Source: Vallitalea sp.
GTDB taxonomy: Bacteria; Bacillota; Clostridia; Lachnospirales; Vallitaleaceae
DNA: 64,000 nt
Assembly (NCBI GenBank): GCA_025210515.1
Contig: JAOARM010000041.1
Span: 33,463-97,462, forward strand
Direction of reading: 5' to 3'
Position 1 is the first letter of the stretch, and each line of letters starts with the position of its first letter. A program made the position numbers and the translations under genes. Positions 1 to 12,300 of this stretch are shown piece by piece. Below the pieces are notes generated by a model. That model worked only from the letters and a program-made list of their open reading frames with translations. It ran no database searches and was not told the origin of the DNA.

Positions 1-1
1 A

Positions 2-3000
2 TTTATAGGTGCACAATTTGCTGATTATCAAGAGATTGTAACAGAACATGGAAGCTTATCAGGGCATGCAACATTAGGAAATGCTCTAGCTATGTTAGCA
101 AATCGTATATCATATCAGTTTAACTTTACAGGGCCTAGTGAAACTATAGAAACTGCTTGCTCAAGTAGTCTTGTTGCACTAAATAGAGGGATACAATCTC
201 TGAAATTAGGTGAATCAAAGGTAGCTGTAGTAGGTGGTGTTAATCTTGCTCTTACTCCTACTTCTTTTATTAAAGCAGCACAACTTGGAGTTATGTCACC
301 AAGTGGTCGTTGTAGAACATTTGATGAAAGTGCTGATGGCTATGTAAAGGGAGAAGGTGTAGCAACAGTTTTACTTAAGCCTTTATCCCAAGCTATAAAA
401 GATAAAGATAATATATATGGAATAATAAAAGGTGCGGGAGTTAATCATGGAGGAACAGCCAACTCAATAACTTCTCCAAACTCTGACGCTCAAGCTAAGC
501 TTATATACAAAGTATATCAAGAAGCCAATATATCACCTGCTACCATTTCTTTTGTAGAAACTCATGGTACTGGAACAGAATTAGGTGACCCCGTAGAGAT
601 TGAAGGCTTACAAAAAGCTTTTACTAAATTATATAATTATTTTGGAGAAGATGTTAATAAGAGCCAGTATTGTGGTTTGGGTGCAGTAAAGACTAATATA
701 GGTCACTTAGAACCAGCAGCAGGTATCGCAGGACTTATTAAAGTTCTTATGTCTATGAAATATAAGAAGCTACCTAAAAATCAGAACTTCAACAAACAAA
801 ATCCTTATGTTAAATTAGACAATACACCTTTCTATTTAGCTAATGAAACTAAAGAATGGCAACATATGCTAGATGAAGATGGAAAAATAATTCCTAGAAG
901 AGCAGGAGTAAGTTCTTTCGGCTTTGGTGGCGTTAATGCTCATGTGATATTAGAAGAATATGCTGAACATAATATATTAGAAGATAATAGTCAACCTCAT
1001 TTATTTGTTTTATCTGCTAGAAATGACGAAGTGCTTATAAACTATGCAAAATCATTTATTAATTATATAGAAGATGATAAAATGCCAAAGGCTTTGAGTA
1101 GTCATATAGCATATACTCTTCAAGTAGGAAGAGAAGCTATGAAAGTAAGACTTGCAATAGTAGCACAAGATATTTATGACTGGAGCAAGAAATTGCAACA
1201 ATATATTAACGGTAATACAAGTATAGATGGACTTTTCCTAGGAACAGGAAAATCAACTAATAGTATTATAGATGAAGAAGTAAGCAGACTAATTCATGAA
1301 AGAGATTTAATTGAATTAGGAAGTTTGTGGGCATCTGGACAAGATATACCATGGAAAAAACTATATCAAGCAAATCAATTACAGAAAGTATCATTACCTA
1401 CATATCCTTTTGAAAGAAAAAGATATTGGCTTGATAATATAAAACATAATAAAGAACAATCTAAAAAAATAGAGAGAAAAGAAAGCAATAAATGTGATGA
1501 ACCTACATTAGTAAATAGTTGGATTGAAAAGGCAAAAGATTATAATGGAGATGAAGTTCAACTAGATATTATAGAAAATTCTATTGCAATAATTAGGATG
1601 CAAGATAGAAAAAACAAAAATATGTTTTCCGAAAATCTTGTAAAAGCTATATTAAAGACTTTTGAAAATGTAAAGGCAAATGAAAATATTAAAGCTATTG
1701 TTGTTACAGGATATGAAAATATTTTCTGCATGGGAGCTACTCAAGGGTCTCTTGAAAATATTTCATCAATGAAAGAAAAATGCTCAGATGCATCTTTTGT
1801 ATATAATACAATAGCAAAATGCCCAGTGCCTGTTATATCTGCGATGCAAGGCTATGCCTTTGGAGGAGGCTTAATATTTGGATTATTTGCTGATGTTATA
1901 GTAGGTACTCTTGAAGGTGGCTATAGTGCTAACTTCACTCAATATGGATTTACTCCTGGGGTAGGTTCTACATATATTCTAAAAGAAAAGCTAGGTACTA
2001 GCTTAGCCAATGAAATGATGTATACAGCAGATGTCTTTACAGGAGAAGAACTTCAAAGAAGAGGTGCAAATATTAGATTTGCCAAAGGAGATAAAGTATT
2101 ACAAGAAGCAATTAATATAGCTAGAGTTATGGTAAAAAAACCAACAACAACTATAAAAGTTCTAAAACAAGAATTAGGTTCACGAGTATTAGATGTATTG
2201 CCACAATATATTGAAAGCGAAGTACGCATGCACGAAGAAACATTCAATAACATTGATGTTAATCATCTAATAAAAAAATTCTTTAGAAAGGAAAATACTG
2301 AAGAAAATATAAAAGAACATAGAGATTTAAAAGTTAATAATGTAGAACATAAGAAATCAAGAGCTATAACTCTTAACAATACTAAGAAAAAAATAAAAGA
2401 TACAGAATTAAGAAGTAAAATTACTCTAAAACCAACTATTAATCCACTTAGTAATCAACATATAAATGAACAAGAAAATATAAAAGATAATATAACTACG
2501 TTACATAATAAGGAAACTTCTAATAAACTATACAACGATATAGTTAATGATATAAAGCAATCTGTATGTAAGCTTGTTCAAATATCTGATAATACTATTG
2601 ATGAGAAAGATATATTTAAAGAATTAGGTGTTGATTCCATTAGTGGTATAGAGCTTATTAGGGCATTAAATCATAAATATAATACTTCATTAAGTACAAT
2701 TGCTCTATATAGTTACCCAACTATTTCAGAATTAGCTTCACATTTAGTAAATGAATTAAGTAATTCATCTAAAAATGAAGAAAAAAAAGTTGAGTTGGCA
2801 AAAGAGGGTACTAGATTACAATCTTTTGCAGGAGCAAGAATTGATTTAGTACATAATAATAATAAAAACTCAGTAATAAATCAGAAGCAAAAAGTATCTG
2901 AAAAATCAGAGCATACAATACAGTACATGGAAAAACATATAGCTACAATAGTAGGTAAAATAGTAGATAAAAAACCTAAAGAAATAAATAAATCATTAGC

Positions 3001-3307
3001 ATTTAGGGATATGGGTATTGATTCTATAAGTGGCATTGAAATTATTAGAGATATTAATAGGGAATTAGGTATCTCAATGGATACAATCACGCTATATAAT
3101 TACTCAACTATAACAAAACTAGTAGAACATATAGTAAAAAATTATCCCCAAATAAACATAAGAGATACAGATAATAATACTAAACTAATTAATACACAAG
3201 ATAATATAATTCATAATGATGAAGATAGCTCATTAGATGAATTATTGTTCAAACTCTATAACCAGGAAGTATCTATTGATGATGTAACAGAGGTATGGGG
3301 GGACTAA
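2..3307 (+). CDS. Trans-AT PKS, 5'-truncated: KS-ECH-ACP-ACP (beta-branching module)
   Basis: The frame is open from base 2, so the gene begins upstream of the window; the first ATG at 92 lies inside the KS and is not a start. Domains by base: KS to about 965 (Cys in TACSSS, codon 158-160; HGTGT; TNIGHLE), KS flanking subdomain about 1000-1435 ending in the YPFERKRYW motif, ECH2-type crotonase 1545-2265, two ACPs 2530-2765 and 2920-3150 with GVDSIS and GIDSIS, and a C-terminal docking helix 3225-3304. The ECH closely resembles PksI of bacillaene (YGFTPG segment, AMQG-x3-GGG oxyanion region, MHEETF His). From family knowledge, it should decarboxylate a glutaconyl-type intermediate on the ACP during beta-methyl or exomethylene formation; HMG synthase and ECH1 act in trans. 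The next gene starts two bases after the stop. Confidence 0.93.
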   Translation, partial: FIGAQFADYQEIVTEHGSLSGHATLGNALAMLANRISYQFNFTGPSETIETACSSSLVALNRGIQSLKLGESKVAVVGGVNLALTPTSFIKAAQLGVMSPSGRCRTFDESADGYVKGEGVATVLLKPLSQAIKDKDNIYGIIKGAGVNHGGTANSITSPNSDAQAKLIYKVYQEANISPATISFVETHGTGTELGDPVEIEGLQKAFTKLYNYFGEDVNKSQYCGLGAVKTNIGHLEPAAGIAGLIKVLMSMKYKKLPKNQNFNKQNPYVKLDNTPFYLANETKEWQHMLDEDGKIIPRRAGVSSFGFGGVNAHVILEEYAEHNILEDNSQPHLFVLSARNDEVLINYAKSFINYIEDDKMPKALSSHIAYTLQVGREAMKVRLAIVAQDIYDWSKKLQQYINGNTSIDGLFLGTGKSTNSIIDEEVSRLIHERDLIELGSLWASGQDIPWKKLYQANQLQKVSLPTYPFERKRYWLDNIKHNKEQSKKIERKESNKCDEPTLVNSWIEKAKDYNGDEVQLDIIENSIAIIRMQDRKNKNMFSENLVKAILKTFENVKANENIKAIVVTGYENIFCMGATQGSLENISSMKEKCSDASFVYNTIAKCPVPVISAMQGYAFGGGLIFGLFADVIVGTLEGGYSANFTQYGFTPGVGSTYILKEKLGTSLANEMMYTADVFTGEELQRRGANIRFAKGDKVLQEAINIARVMVKKPTTTIKVLKQELGSRVLDVLPQYIESEVRMHEETFNNIDVNHLIKKFFRKENTEENIKEHRDLKVNNVEHKKSRAITLNNTKKKIKDTELRSKITLKPTINPLSNQHINEQENIKDNITTLHNKETSNKLYNDIVNDIKQSVCKLVQISDNTIDEKDIFKELGVDSISGIELIRALNHKYNTSLSTIALYSYPTISELASHLVNELSNSSKNEEKKVELAKEGTRLQSFAGARIDLVHNNNKNSVINQKQKVSEKSEHTIQYMEKHIATIVGKIVDKKPKEINKSLAFRDMGIDSISGIEIIRDINRELGISMDTITLYNYSTITKLVEHIVKNYPQINIRDTDNNTKLINTQDNIIHNDEDSSLDELLFKLYNQEVSIDDVTEVWGD

Positions 3308-3309
3308 TT

Positions 3310-6300
3310 ATGAGTCAGATAAATATACTAAGAAATGAAATTTTACAGCTTGTAAAGAAAAGAATAATTTCGCCAGAAGAAGGAAAACGACGTCTAAAAG
3401 AACTAAATAGTAATATTAGTAACATACAAGATACAGAAAAAATAACCTCAGTAAAACAAGAAGGAATAGCCATTATTGGAATATCAGGGCGTTTTCCGGG
3501 AGCTGATTATCTATGGGAATACTGGGATAATCTAAAAGAAGGTAAAGACCATGTAAAAGAAATCCATAATGAAAGATGGATTATGGATAATTATTATTGT
3601 GAGGATATTAAGAAAGCAGGCAAAACTTATAGTAAATTTAGTGGTTTACTCTCTAATATTTATAATTTTGATCCTTCATTTTTTAATATTACACCTAGAG
3701 AAAGTGAATTAATGGATCCACAACAAAGAATTGTTTTACAGGAATCATGGAAAGCAATTGTTAATGGTGGCTATACAACTCAAGAATTAGATGGTGCCAA
3801 TTGTGGAGTTTTCATAGGTGTAAGACAAGGAGATTATGCAAATATAGTCAAACAAGAAAAACCAAATATTAATCCACAGTATCTTACAGGTGGTAGTGCG
3901 GCAATGATTCCATCAAGGATTGCTTACTACTTAAATCTCATGGGACCTAGTATAGCAATAGATACAGCTTGTTCATCTTCTATGATAGCAATATTACAAG
4001 CTTGTGATAGTATTTCTAATGGGAATTGTGAAATGGCATTAGCAGGAGGGGCATGTGTATATGCAACTCCAGAAATGCACATTTCCACAAGCAAAGGTGG
4101 AATGCTATCAAGAACTGGAAAATGTAGATCTTTTGATGATGATGCTGATGGATTTGTACTTAGTGAAGGTGCAGGTATTGTACTATTAAAATCTCTTGAT
4201 AAAGCAATAGAAGATAAAGACTACATATATGGTGTAATTAAGGGATGGGGAGCTAATCAAGATGGTAAAACTAATGGAATTACCGCCCCAAGTTCTTCTG
4301 CACAATATGACTTAGAAACTAATGTATATAATAAGTATAATATTAACCCTGCCTCTATTAGCTATGTGGAAGCTCACGGTACGGGAACAAAGCTTGGTGA
4401 TCCTATTGAATTAGAGGCATTAACTAAAGCATTTTCAACATATACTAAGGAAAAACAATACTGTGCAATAGGTTCTGTAAAATCCAATATTGGACATACT
4501 CTTGCAGCTTCTGGTGTTGCAAGTTTAATAAAAGTAATCCTTTGCATGCAGAATAAAGAATTAGTACCATCAATTCATGTAAACAAGGAAAATAGCCATA
4601 TTGATTTTGCTAATAGTCCATTTTATGTTATTAATGAACATACTAATTGGAATCCTATAGAAGGTTATAAACGACGTGCAGCAATTAGTTCTTTTGGATT
4701 AAGTGGTACGAATGGTCATCTTGTTATAGAAGAATATAATAATAAGAAAGTAAATGTTAATGAAAACTCATTTTATATTTGCCCTATATCTGCAAAATCA
4801 AAAAAGGCATTAGATGAATCCATTAAGAGCTTTGCCTTATGGTTACAACATAATAAATCTAATGTGGATATTGAAGATATTGCATATACTATGGGAATAT
4901 GCAGAGATCATTTCAAGTACCGTTGTTGCTTAATAGTAAAAGACATAGTGGAACTTGAGTATAAATTAGATGAATTAATGAAAGGACAACCTTCCCTATT
5001 AAGAGATACATCAAAAACTCCAAATATGCTAATAGAGCTTGCTCAATATTATGTAGCTGGTAATGATGCAGATTTTACTAATCTATATACATCAGGACAG
5101 AAAATACCTATTGAATCTGTTGGTTTTGATGAGAAGGTATATAAAGTAACTTCTAAAATGACAGAAAATAGAATAGAAAATATATCAACTCTATCTGACA
5201 CTATATTCAAATTTACATTATATAAAAATGATTATTATATAAAAGATCATATTATTAATGGTGTACCTATTGTACCTGGTGTAGTGCAGCTAGATTTAGC
5301 AAAGATTGCAGGTAATCTTGGAATAGGAAATAATGTAACAGAAATTAAAGATGTGAAGTGGATATCACCAATTATATTAGAAGAATCTTCAATTGATATA
5401 GAAGTAGCACTTAATAAAACGGATACAGGAATTGCATTTACACTACGTTCTAAGTTAAATGAAGACTATCAGATTCATAGTAAAGGAATCATGAACTGTT
5501 CTGAAGAAGTAAAAGATACTAGAGTTAAAATTGAAGATATTAAAAATCGTCTAATAGAGAAGAAACAAAGTTTTGAAATATATAATCTATATAATCGTAT
5601 GGGAATTAGTTATGGTGATAGTATGAAGACCATAGATATAATTGATTATAATGAGTATGAGGCGTTAGCTAAATTAACACTTAAAGCATCAGAAGAAGAT
5701 GTAGTTATAGATCATACTATTAATCCTGCAATTATGGACGGTGTAATTCAATCGGTAATAGGATTTAGAGAAATATACGAATTAGAAGATAGAAGAACCT
5801 ATGTACCGTCTTCTATAGGTACTATAGAAATATATAATAAATTACCTAATAAAGGTTATGTACATATTACAAAAAAACAAAATAATTTAGAGAGAAAAGT
5901 TTTTAATATAAATTTATTAGATCATAATGGAAAAGTTATTGTTCATATAGAAGATTATACTATTAGCCCTTTTAATAAAGGTCAAATATCTAATAACAAA
6001 CAATATGATACTCTATACTTTGAACCTAGTTGGAAGCAACAAGAACTTCCTATAAATAACTCTCAACAAGATAAATGTCTTATAATTATTCAAGATAAAC
6101 CATCTTATACAATGGATATACATAAGTATAATATGAAGGCTGTATACCATATTATATTTGGATATGGATATGGAAAAATAGCAGATAACATGTATATGAT
6201 TAATCCAGAAAGACAAGAGGATTATCAAGAAGTTTTTGAAGAATTAAGAAAAAAAGATATTTCAATGGAAAATATTCTTTTTGCTAATCAGCAAGTTGAA

Positions 6301-9300
6301 CAGATCGAAAATATAACTACTAATAATAGTCAATTACCTGTACAATTACTAGTTCTTATTAAAGCACTAACTAATATAAAAGGTAATACTAATATGAGAT
6401 TACTCTATAATTATATTGTAGGGGAAGATATAACAAGACCTGAGTATGGTGCTATTGCTGGATTATTTAGAACAGTACATATTGAAAACCCTAATATACA
6501 TTGTAAATTAATTGCTACTAATCAATCTATTGAGGATAATGAGCAAAAGCAAATATTACTTAATGAATTATTTTCTAATGTAGATGACGCTGTAGATATA
6601 CATTATGACAAAAATAGTACAAGATGGATAAGAGTTTTTAAAGAATATTTAGCACATAAGGAAAATACATTACTTGTTAACAAAGGCGTATACATTATAA
6701 CAGGTGGTACAGGAGGGCTTGGAATCATAATGGCGAATTATCTACTAAGTCATTATAACGCTCATGTCATCTTAGTAGGTCGTTCTTCTTATGAATCAAT
6801 TGAACATAAAATACAACCCCTTAAACACATAGGAGGATATATTGATTATTATTCTTGTAATATATCAGTAGATGATGAAGTACAACGATTAAAACAATAT
6901 GTTCTTAGTAAATACAATAAGGTAGATGGAATTATTCATAGTGCTGGAGTCATTAATGATCAGTTTATTATTAACAAAACTATAGATGATTTTCAGAAGG
7001 TGATACAACCCAAAAAATACGGTGTTCTTAATTTAGATAGTGTGTTTGCTGATGTAAATCTTACTTTTTTTGCAATGTTTTCTGCAATGGCATCGGTTAT
7101 AGGTAATGTAGGACAAAGCGATTATGCATATGCAAATAACTTCATTGATTTGTTTTCAATAAAAAGAAACACATTAGTAAAAGAGGGCAAACGAAAAGGC
7201 AAAACTATTTCTATTAATTGGCCATTATGGGATTCAAAAGGAATGACAGTAGATTCTAATACAGAAACAATGTTGTATAAAAAATATGGTATGAAGAAAC
7301 TAACTGGAGAAATAGGTGTAGAAGCTTTTGAAAAAGTGCTAAGTAGTAATAGAGACCAATTAGCAGTAATATATGGTAACGTTAGAAATATTAGAAATTA
7401 TTTTACAGAATATAATAGAGCAGATCAATTACCAATTGCATCTACAAACTATATACAAGAAAATGTTCATATAGTAGAAGAAACTAACGTCATAACTAAA
7501 GCAAGTGAGCAAGACCTACGAGACTATATAATAGAATATTTAAAAGATATTTTCTCAGATGTTATTAAGTTAGATAAAGATCTAATAGGAGAAAACAAGA
7601 CTTTTGAAGAATTAGGCATTGATTCATTAATTATTGTAAATATCAATTGGGCATTAGAAGAAACATTCGGTAATATTAGTAAAACTTTATTATTTGAATA
7701 TAAAACTATTGGTGAGTTATCAACTTACTTCATGAATAATTACAAACATATATTACAGAATAATTTTGAAAATACACAACCTATAAAGGAAAAGAAACAA
7801 ATAAGAGTTGAAAAGAAGGGGTGCAATAATAAAATAGTACAACCTAGTATAGATAAAAAAATACATAACATAGAAGAAGTGATAAGAAGCAATAATGAAG
7901 ATATTGCTATTATTGGTTTAAGTGGAAAATATCCTATGGCAGAAGATGTTGATACTTTTTTTGATAATCTATCAAGTGGAAAAGATTGTATTGAAGAAAT
8001 ACCTTCTAACCGTTGGAAAATTGAAGAATTTTATAATGAAGACAAAGAGGCTTTGGGAAGTAGTTATAGTAAATGGGGAGGATTTATAGACGGAGTAGAT
8101 TTATTTGATCCTCTATTTTTTAACATAGCTCCAAAAGAAGCTGAGCTTATGGATCCACAGGAGCGTCTGTTTTTAATTGAAAGTTATAAAGCAATTCAAG
8201 ATGCAGGATATAATAGAGAATCGTTAACTGATTACAAAGTAGGTGTATATGCATCAGCTATGTATAGCCATTATCAACTATTAGGACTAGATAAACAATA
8301 TAAAGGTAGTACACAAGCTATTAATACATCATTCTCATCAATAGCTAATCGTGTTTCTTATTACTATGATTTTAGAGGTCCTAGCATGACTATTGATACA
8401 ATGTGTTCTTCTGCACTTACATCTATACACCTTGCATGTGATAGTATACGAAATGGATCATGTGAGATGGCATTAGCAGGAGCTGTTAATCTAAGCCTTC
8501 ACCCTAATAAATATCTTGTTCTAAGTCAAGGTAAGTTCATGTCTACTCATGGTAAATGTAAAAGCTTTGGTGAGGGAGGAGATGGCTATGTACCGGGAGA
8601 AGGAGTTGGGGTAGTTATCCTCAAATCACACAGAAAAGCCATACAAGACAAAGATCAAATATATGGAGTGATTAAAGGTTCAGGGCTTAATCATGGAGGT
8701 AGAACCAATGGCTATAGTGTTCCAAATCCTAATGAACAAGGGCAGCTTATTAAAGAGGTATTAGAAAAAAATCAGATACCTAAAGAATCTATAACATATA
8801 TTGAAACTCATGGAACAGGTACATCACTTGGTGATCCTATAGAAATATCTGGGCTTGAAAAAGCATTTGGTACATCTAATAATGGTACGAAAACTTGTGC
8901 TTTAGGTTCAGTGAAATCTAATATTGGTCACTTAGAAGCGGCGGCAGGAATGGCAAGTGTTACGAAAGTGCTTATGCAAATGAAACATAAGAAATTAGTA
9001 CCTTCCCTGCATTCAACTACATTAAATCCTAATATTAATTTGGATAATCTTCCATTCTATGTCCAACAAAAATATTCAGATTGGAATAAGCTTGTTAATG
9101 AACATAGTAAAGAAGAAAAATTTTATCCAAGACGTGCAGGCATAAGTGCTTTTGGAGCTGGTGGTTCTAATGGACACCTTATAATAGAAGAGGCTCCTAA
9201 TAGGACAAAATTACCAAAACCAAATCAACAGCTTATTATACTATCAGGTAAAACAGAAGATAAGTTAAAGGCTTATGCAAAGACATTATTTGACTACTTT

Positions 9301-12300
9301 AATAAAGATATAGAAAGTGCAACAGACTTAACATACAACATGGAACATATTGAAAATAACTTAATAGCATATTTCCAAGAAAGATTTCAACATGATGTTC
9401 ATAAGGTCACTACATTAGATAATATTAATGATTTTGGAATGGATACAGTAGATTTATCTATTATAGGTGAAAAAATTAATAGTCAATATTATATACCTAT
9501 GGATGTTGAAACAATTATTCAACATAAAACAATTGAAGATATGGCTAAGTATATTTCTATACAATGTAATAAAACAAGCAAATGTAAAATGTCTGAAAAA
9601 TTATTATTAGAAGATGTGGCTTATACGTTACAAAGAGGGCGAGAAGCTTATCCTTATCGTATGGCATTGATTGTATCTAACATGAATGAATTAGTTGAAA
9701 AACTTTCAAAATATACATCTTCAGAAGATACAAGTGCAATATACTTAGGAAAGCAAGATAATATATTAGAAGATATTAATGTAGATGATCTTCCACATTA
9801 TATTGATAACAAAGACTTACATGCTTTAGGAACATTATGGACAAGTGGGAAAAATATTGACTTTAAATTATTATATCAAGATGAAGAAGCAACTTGTATT
9901 TCTTTACCAAGCTATCCTTTATCACTAAAACGTTATTGGATTAATAGTTTTGAAGAAAAGAATTCTATAATAACAAAATCAGAAATTAAAGTAGCACAAA
10001 AAAATAGTAATATAAAAAAATTAAGAACGGAATCGAATATTATGGAAAATAAAGGTGCATTACATTATACAGGAGATGAAGTATCTCTTAAGATTATTGA
10101 GAATAATATTGCTATAGTAACATTACAAGATAAGGAAGGTAAAAACACTTTTTCAGAGCAAGTGATTAATGGTTTAATTGCTAAGTTTCAAGAGATACAA
10201 AATAATAAAGAAATAAAAGCAGTTATTGTAACTGGAGATGAGCATATATTCTGTATGGGAGGTACGAAACAGCAACTCATTAATATATCTAACAGACAGT
10301 CTAAATTCAGTGATGCTCCTTTCCTATATAAAGGTCTTCTTCAGACTAATGTTCCTGTTATTGCAGCAATGCAAGGACATGCATCTGGTGGAGGTATGCT
10401 ATTTGGATTATATGCAGATATTGTTATTATGGCAGAAGAAGCTGTATACAGTGCTGTATTTACCAAATATGGATTTACACCGGGAATGGGAGGAACTTAT
10501 ATACTTAAAGAGAAGTTTGGAGAAAATATTGCTACCGAAATGATGTTTACAGCAAAGACATATACAGGAGAAGAACTTCAAAAAAGAGGGGCATCAGTTA
10601 TAATGCGCAAACAAAATGATGTATTAAAAGAAGCTCTTTCAATAGCAAGACTTCTAGCAGATAAGCCAAGGAAAACACTTAAGGCTCTGAAAAAAGAATT
10701 AGCAAGTAGAAAATTAGCGGTACTAGATGAATATATTGATATTGAAGAAGCCATGCATCTTGAGACATTTAGTCAAGACATGGTTCAAGATAGAATTAAA
10801 CATTACTATAGAGCAAAAGAAGAACAACCAAGTAATGTGCAGGAAATAGCTGCTAGTCAAGAAATAAAAACACATAAATTAAAATCCACGCAGCAGGTAG
10901 CAACACAAAAAATACCAAGTAATATAGAATCTGTTAAACATAATAATATATCACCTATCCAGTTAGATAAGATTAAAAAGAGATTAGGTGAAATTGTTTG
11001 TAAAACGCTCCATCTTGATGAAGGAGATATTAATTTTGAACTAAGCTTTAGAGAAATAGGCGTAGATTCTATTAGTAGTGTGGAAATTGTAAGAGATGTA
11101 AATAAGGATTTTGACATTCATCTTGATGCAGTTATTATTTACGATTATCCTACAATATATGATTTTGCAGTGTATATCAAAGAAAGTATGGAACAAAAAG
11201 AGTTACCACACAGTGAACAATCATCCAAAATAGGACAATCCAATGCTGTTAAATGGGGTATGAAAAAAAATAAAGAAAAAGCTAGAAAGCCAATAGAAAA
11301 ACACAAAGCTAATAATCTAAAAATTAGTCAAAAAGATATTATAAATAAAATTAAGTTAATTACTCAAAATACTTTACATATTGAAAAAGAAGATATAACA
11401 GATAATATGAGTTTTAAAGATATGGGAGTAGATTCAATTACTAGTGTAGAACTTATTAGAGATATTAATAAAGCCTATTCATTACAGATGGATGCTATTA
11501 TGACTTATGATTATCCAAATATTAACCTATTATCTTCTTATGTCTATGAACAATTACAATATGCAGAAAGTATAGTAGAAGATAATAAAATTGATGATAT
11601 ACCACAAACTCCTATAGAAGACATACAAGAGAGTCATATTAACAAGACTCAAGATCCTAATACCCAAACTAATAGAAAGTTATCATTAAAAAGTCCAAAA
11701 AAGTCTTATAGAGGAATAATTGAAGAAAGTTATATTACTGATTATTCCTCATTACATAAGGAAGAATCTAGTAAATCAGTAAAAGAGATTATTAAAGATA
11801 ATAAGGATAATAAACATAACAAAACTATTGAAGAAACTTCTTCAAGATTATCGGATATTGCCATTGTTGGGATTGCAGGTAAATTTCCCGGAGCTAATAA
11901 TGTCAATGAATTTTGGGAGAATTTAAAAAATGGTGTAGATAGTGTAACGAAAATTCCATCTAATAGGTGGGATTATAAAGCTTATTTTGATAGTAATCCT
12001 CGTACTCCAAATAAAAGCTATTCAACAGTAGGTGGTTTTTTAGATGATTATGACCAGTTTGATCCTTTGTTTTTTAATATATCACCACTAGAAGCTGAGG
12101 CGATGGATCCACAACAGAGATTATTTTTACAAGTGGCTTGGCAAGGACTTGAAGATGCAGGATATACAATAGAATCTCTATCAGGAAGTAAGTGTGGTGT
12201 TTTTGTAGGAGCAGCTCAAAGTGATTATAGTGAATACTTAAAAAATACTGAAGCAGAGAATTCTGCGGAGGCTTTTACAGGATTATCCCCTGCCGTTTTA

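Noticed and set aside
3295..3309. Earlier in-frame ATG at 3295 for the second PKS gene
   Set aside because: It overlaps the previous gene and has no ribosome site, while ATG 3310 has GGGGGA at good distance.
10238..10543. Plus-strand open frame of 101 codons inside the ECH region
   Set aside because: Out-of-frame shadow of a conserved domain; its sequence is low-complexity Leu/Tyr-rich.
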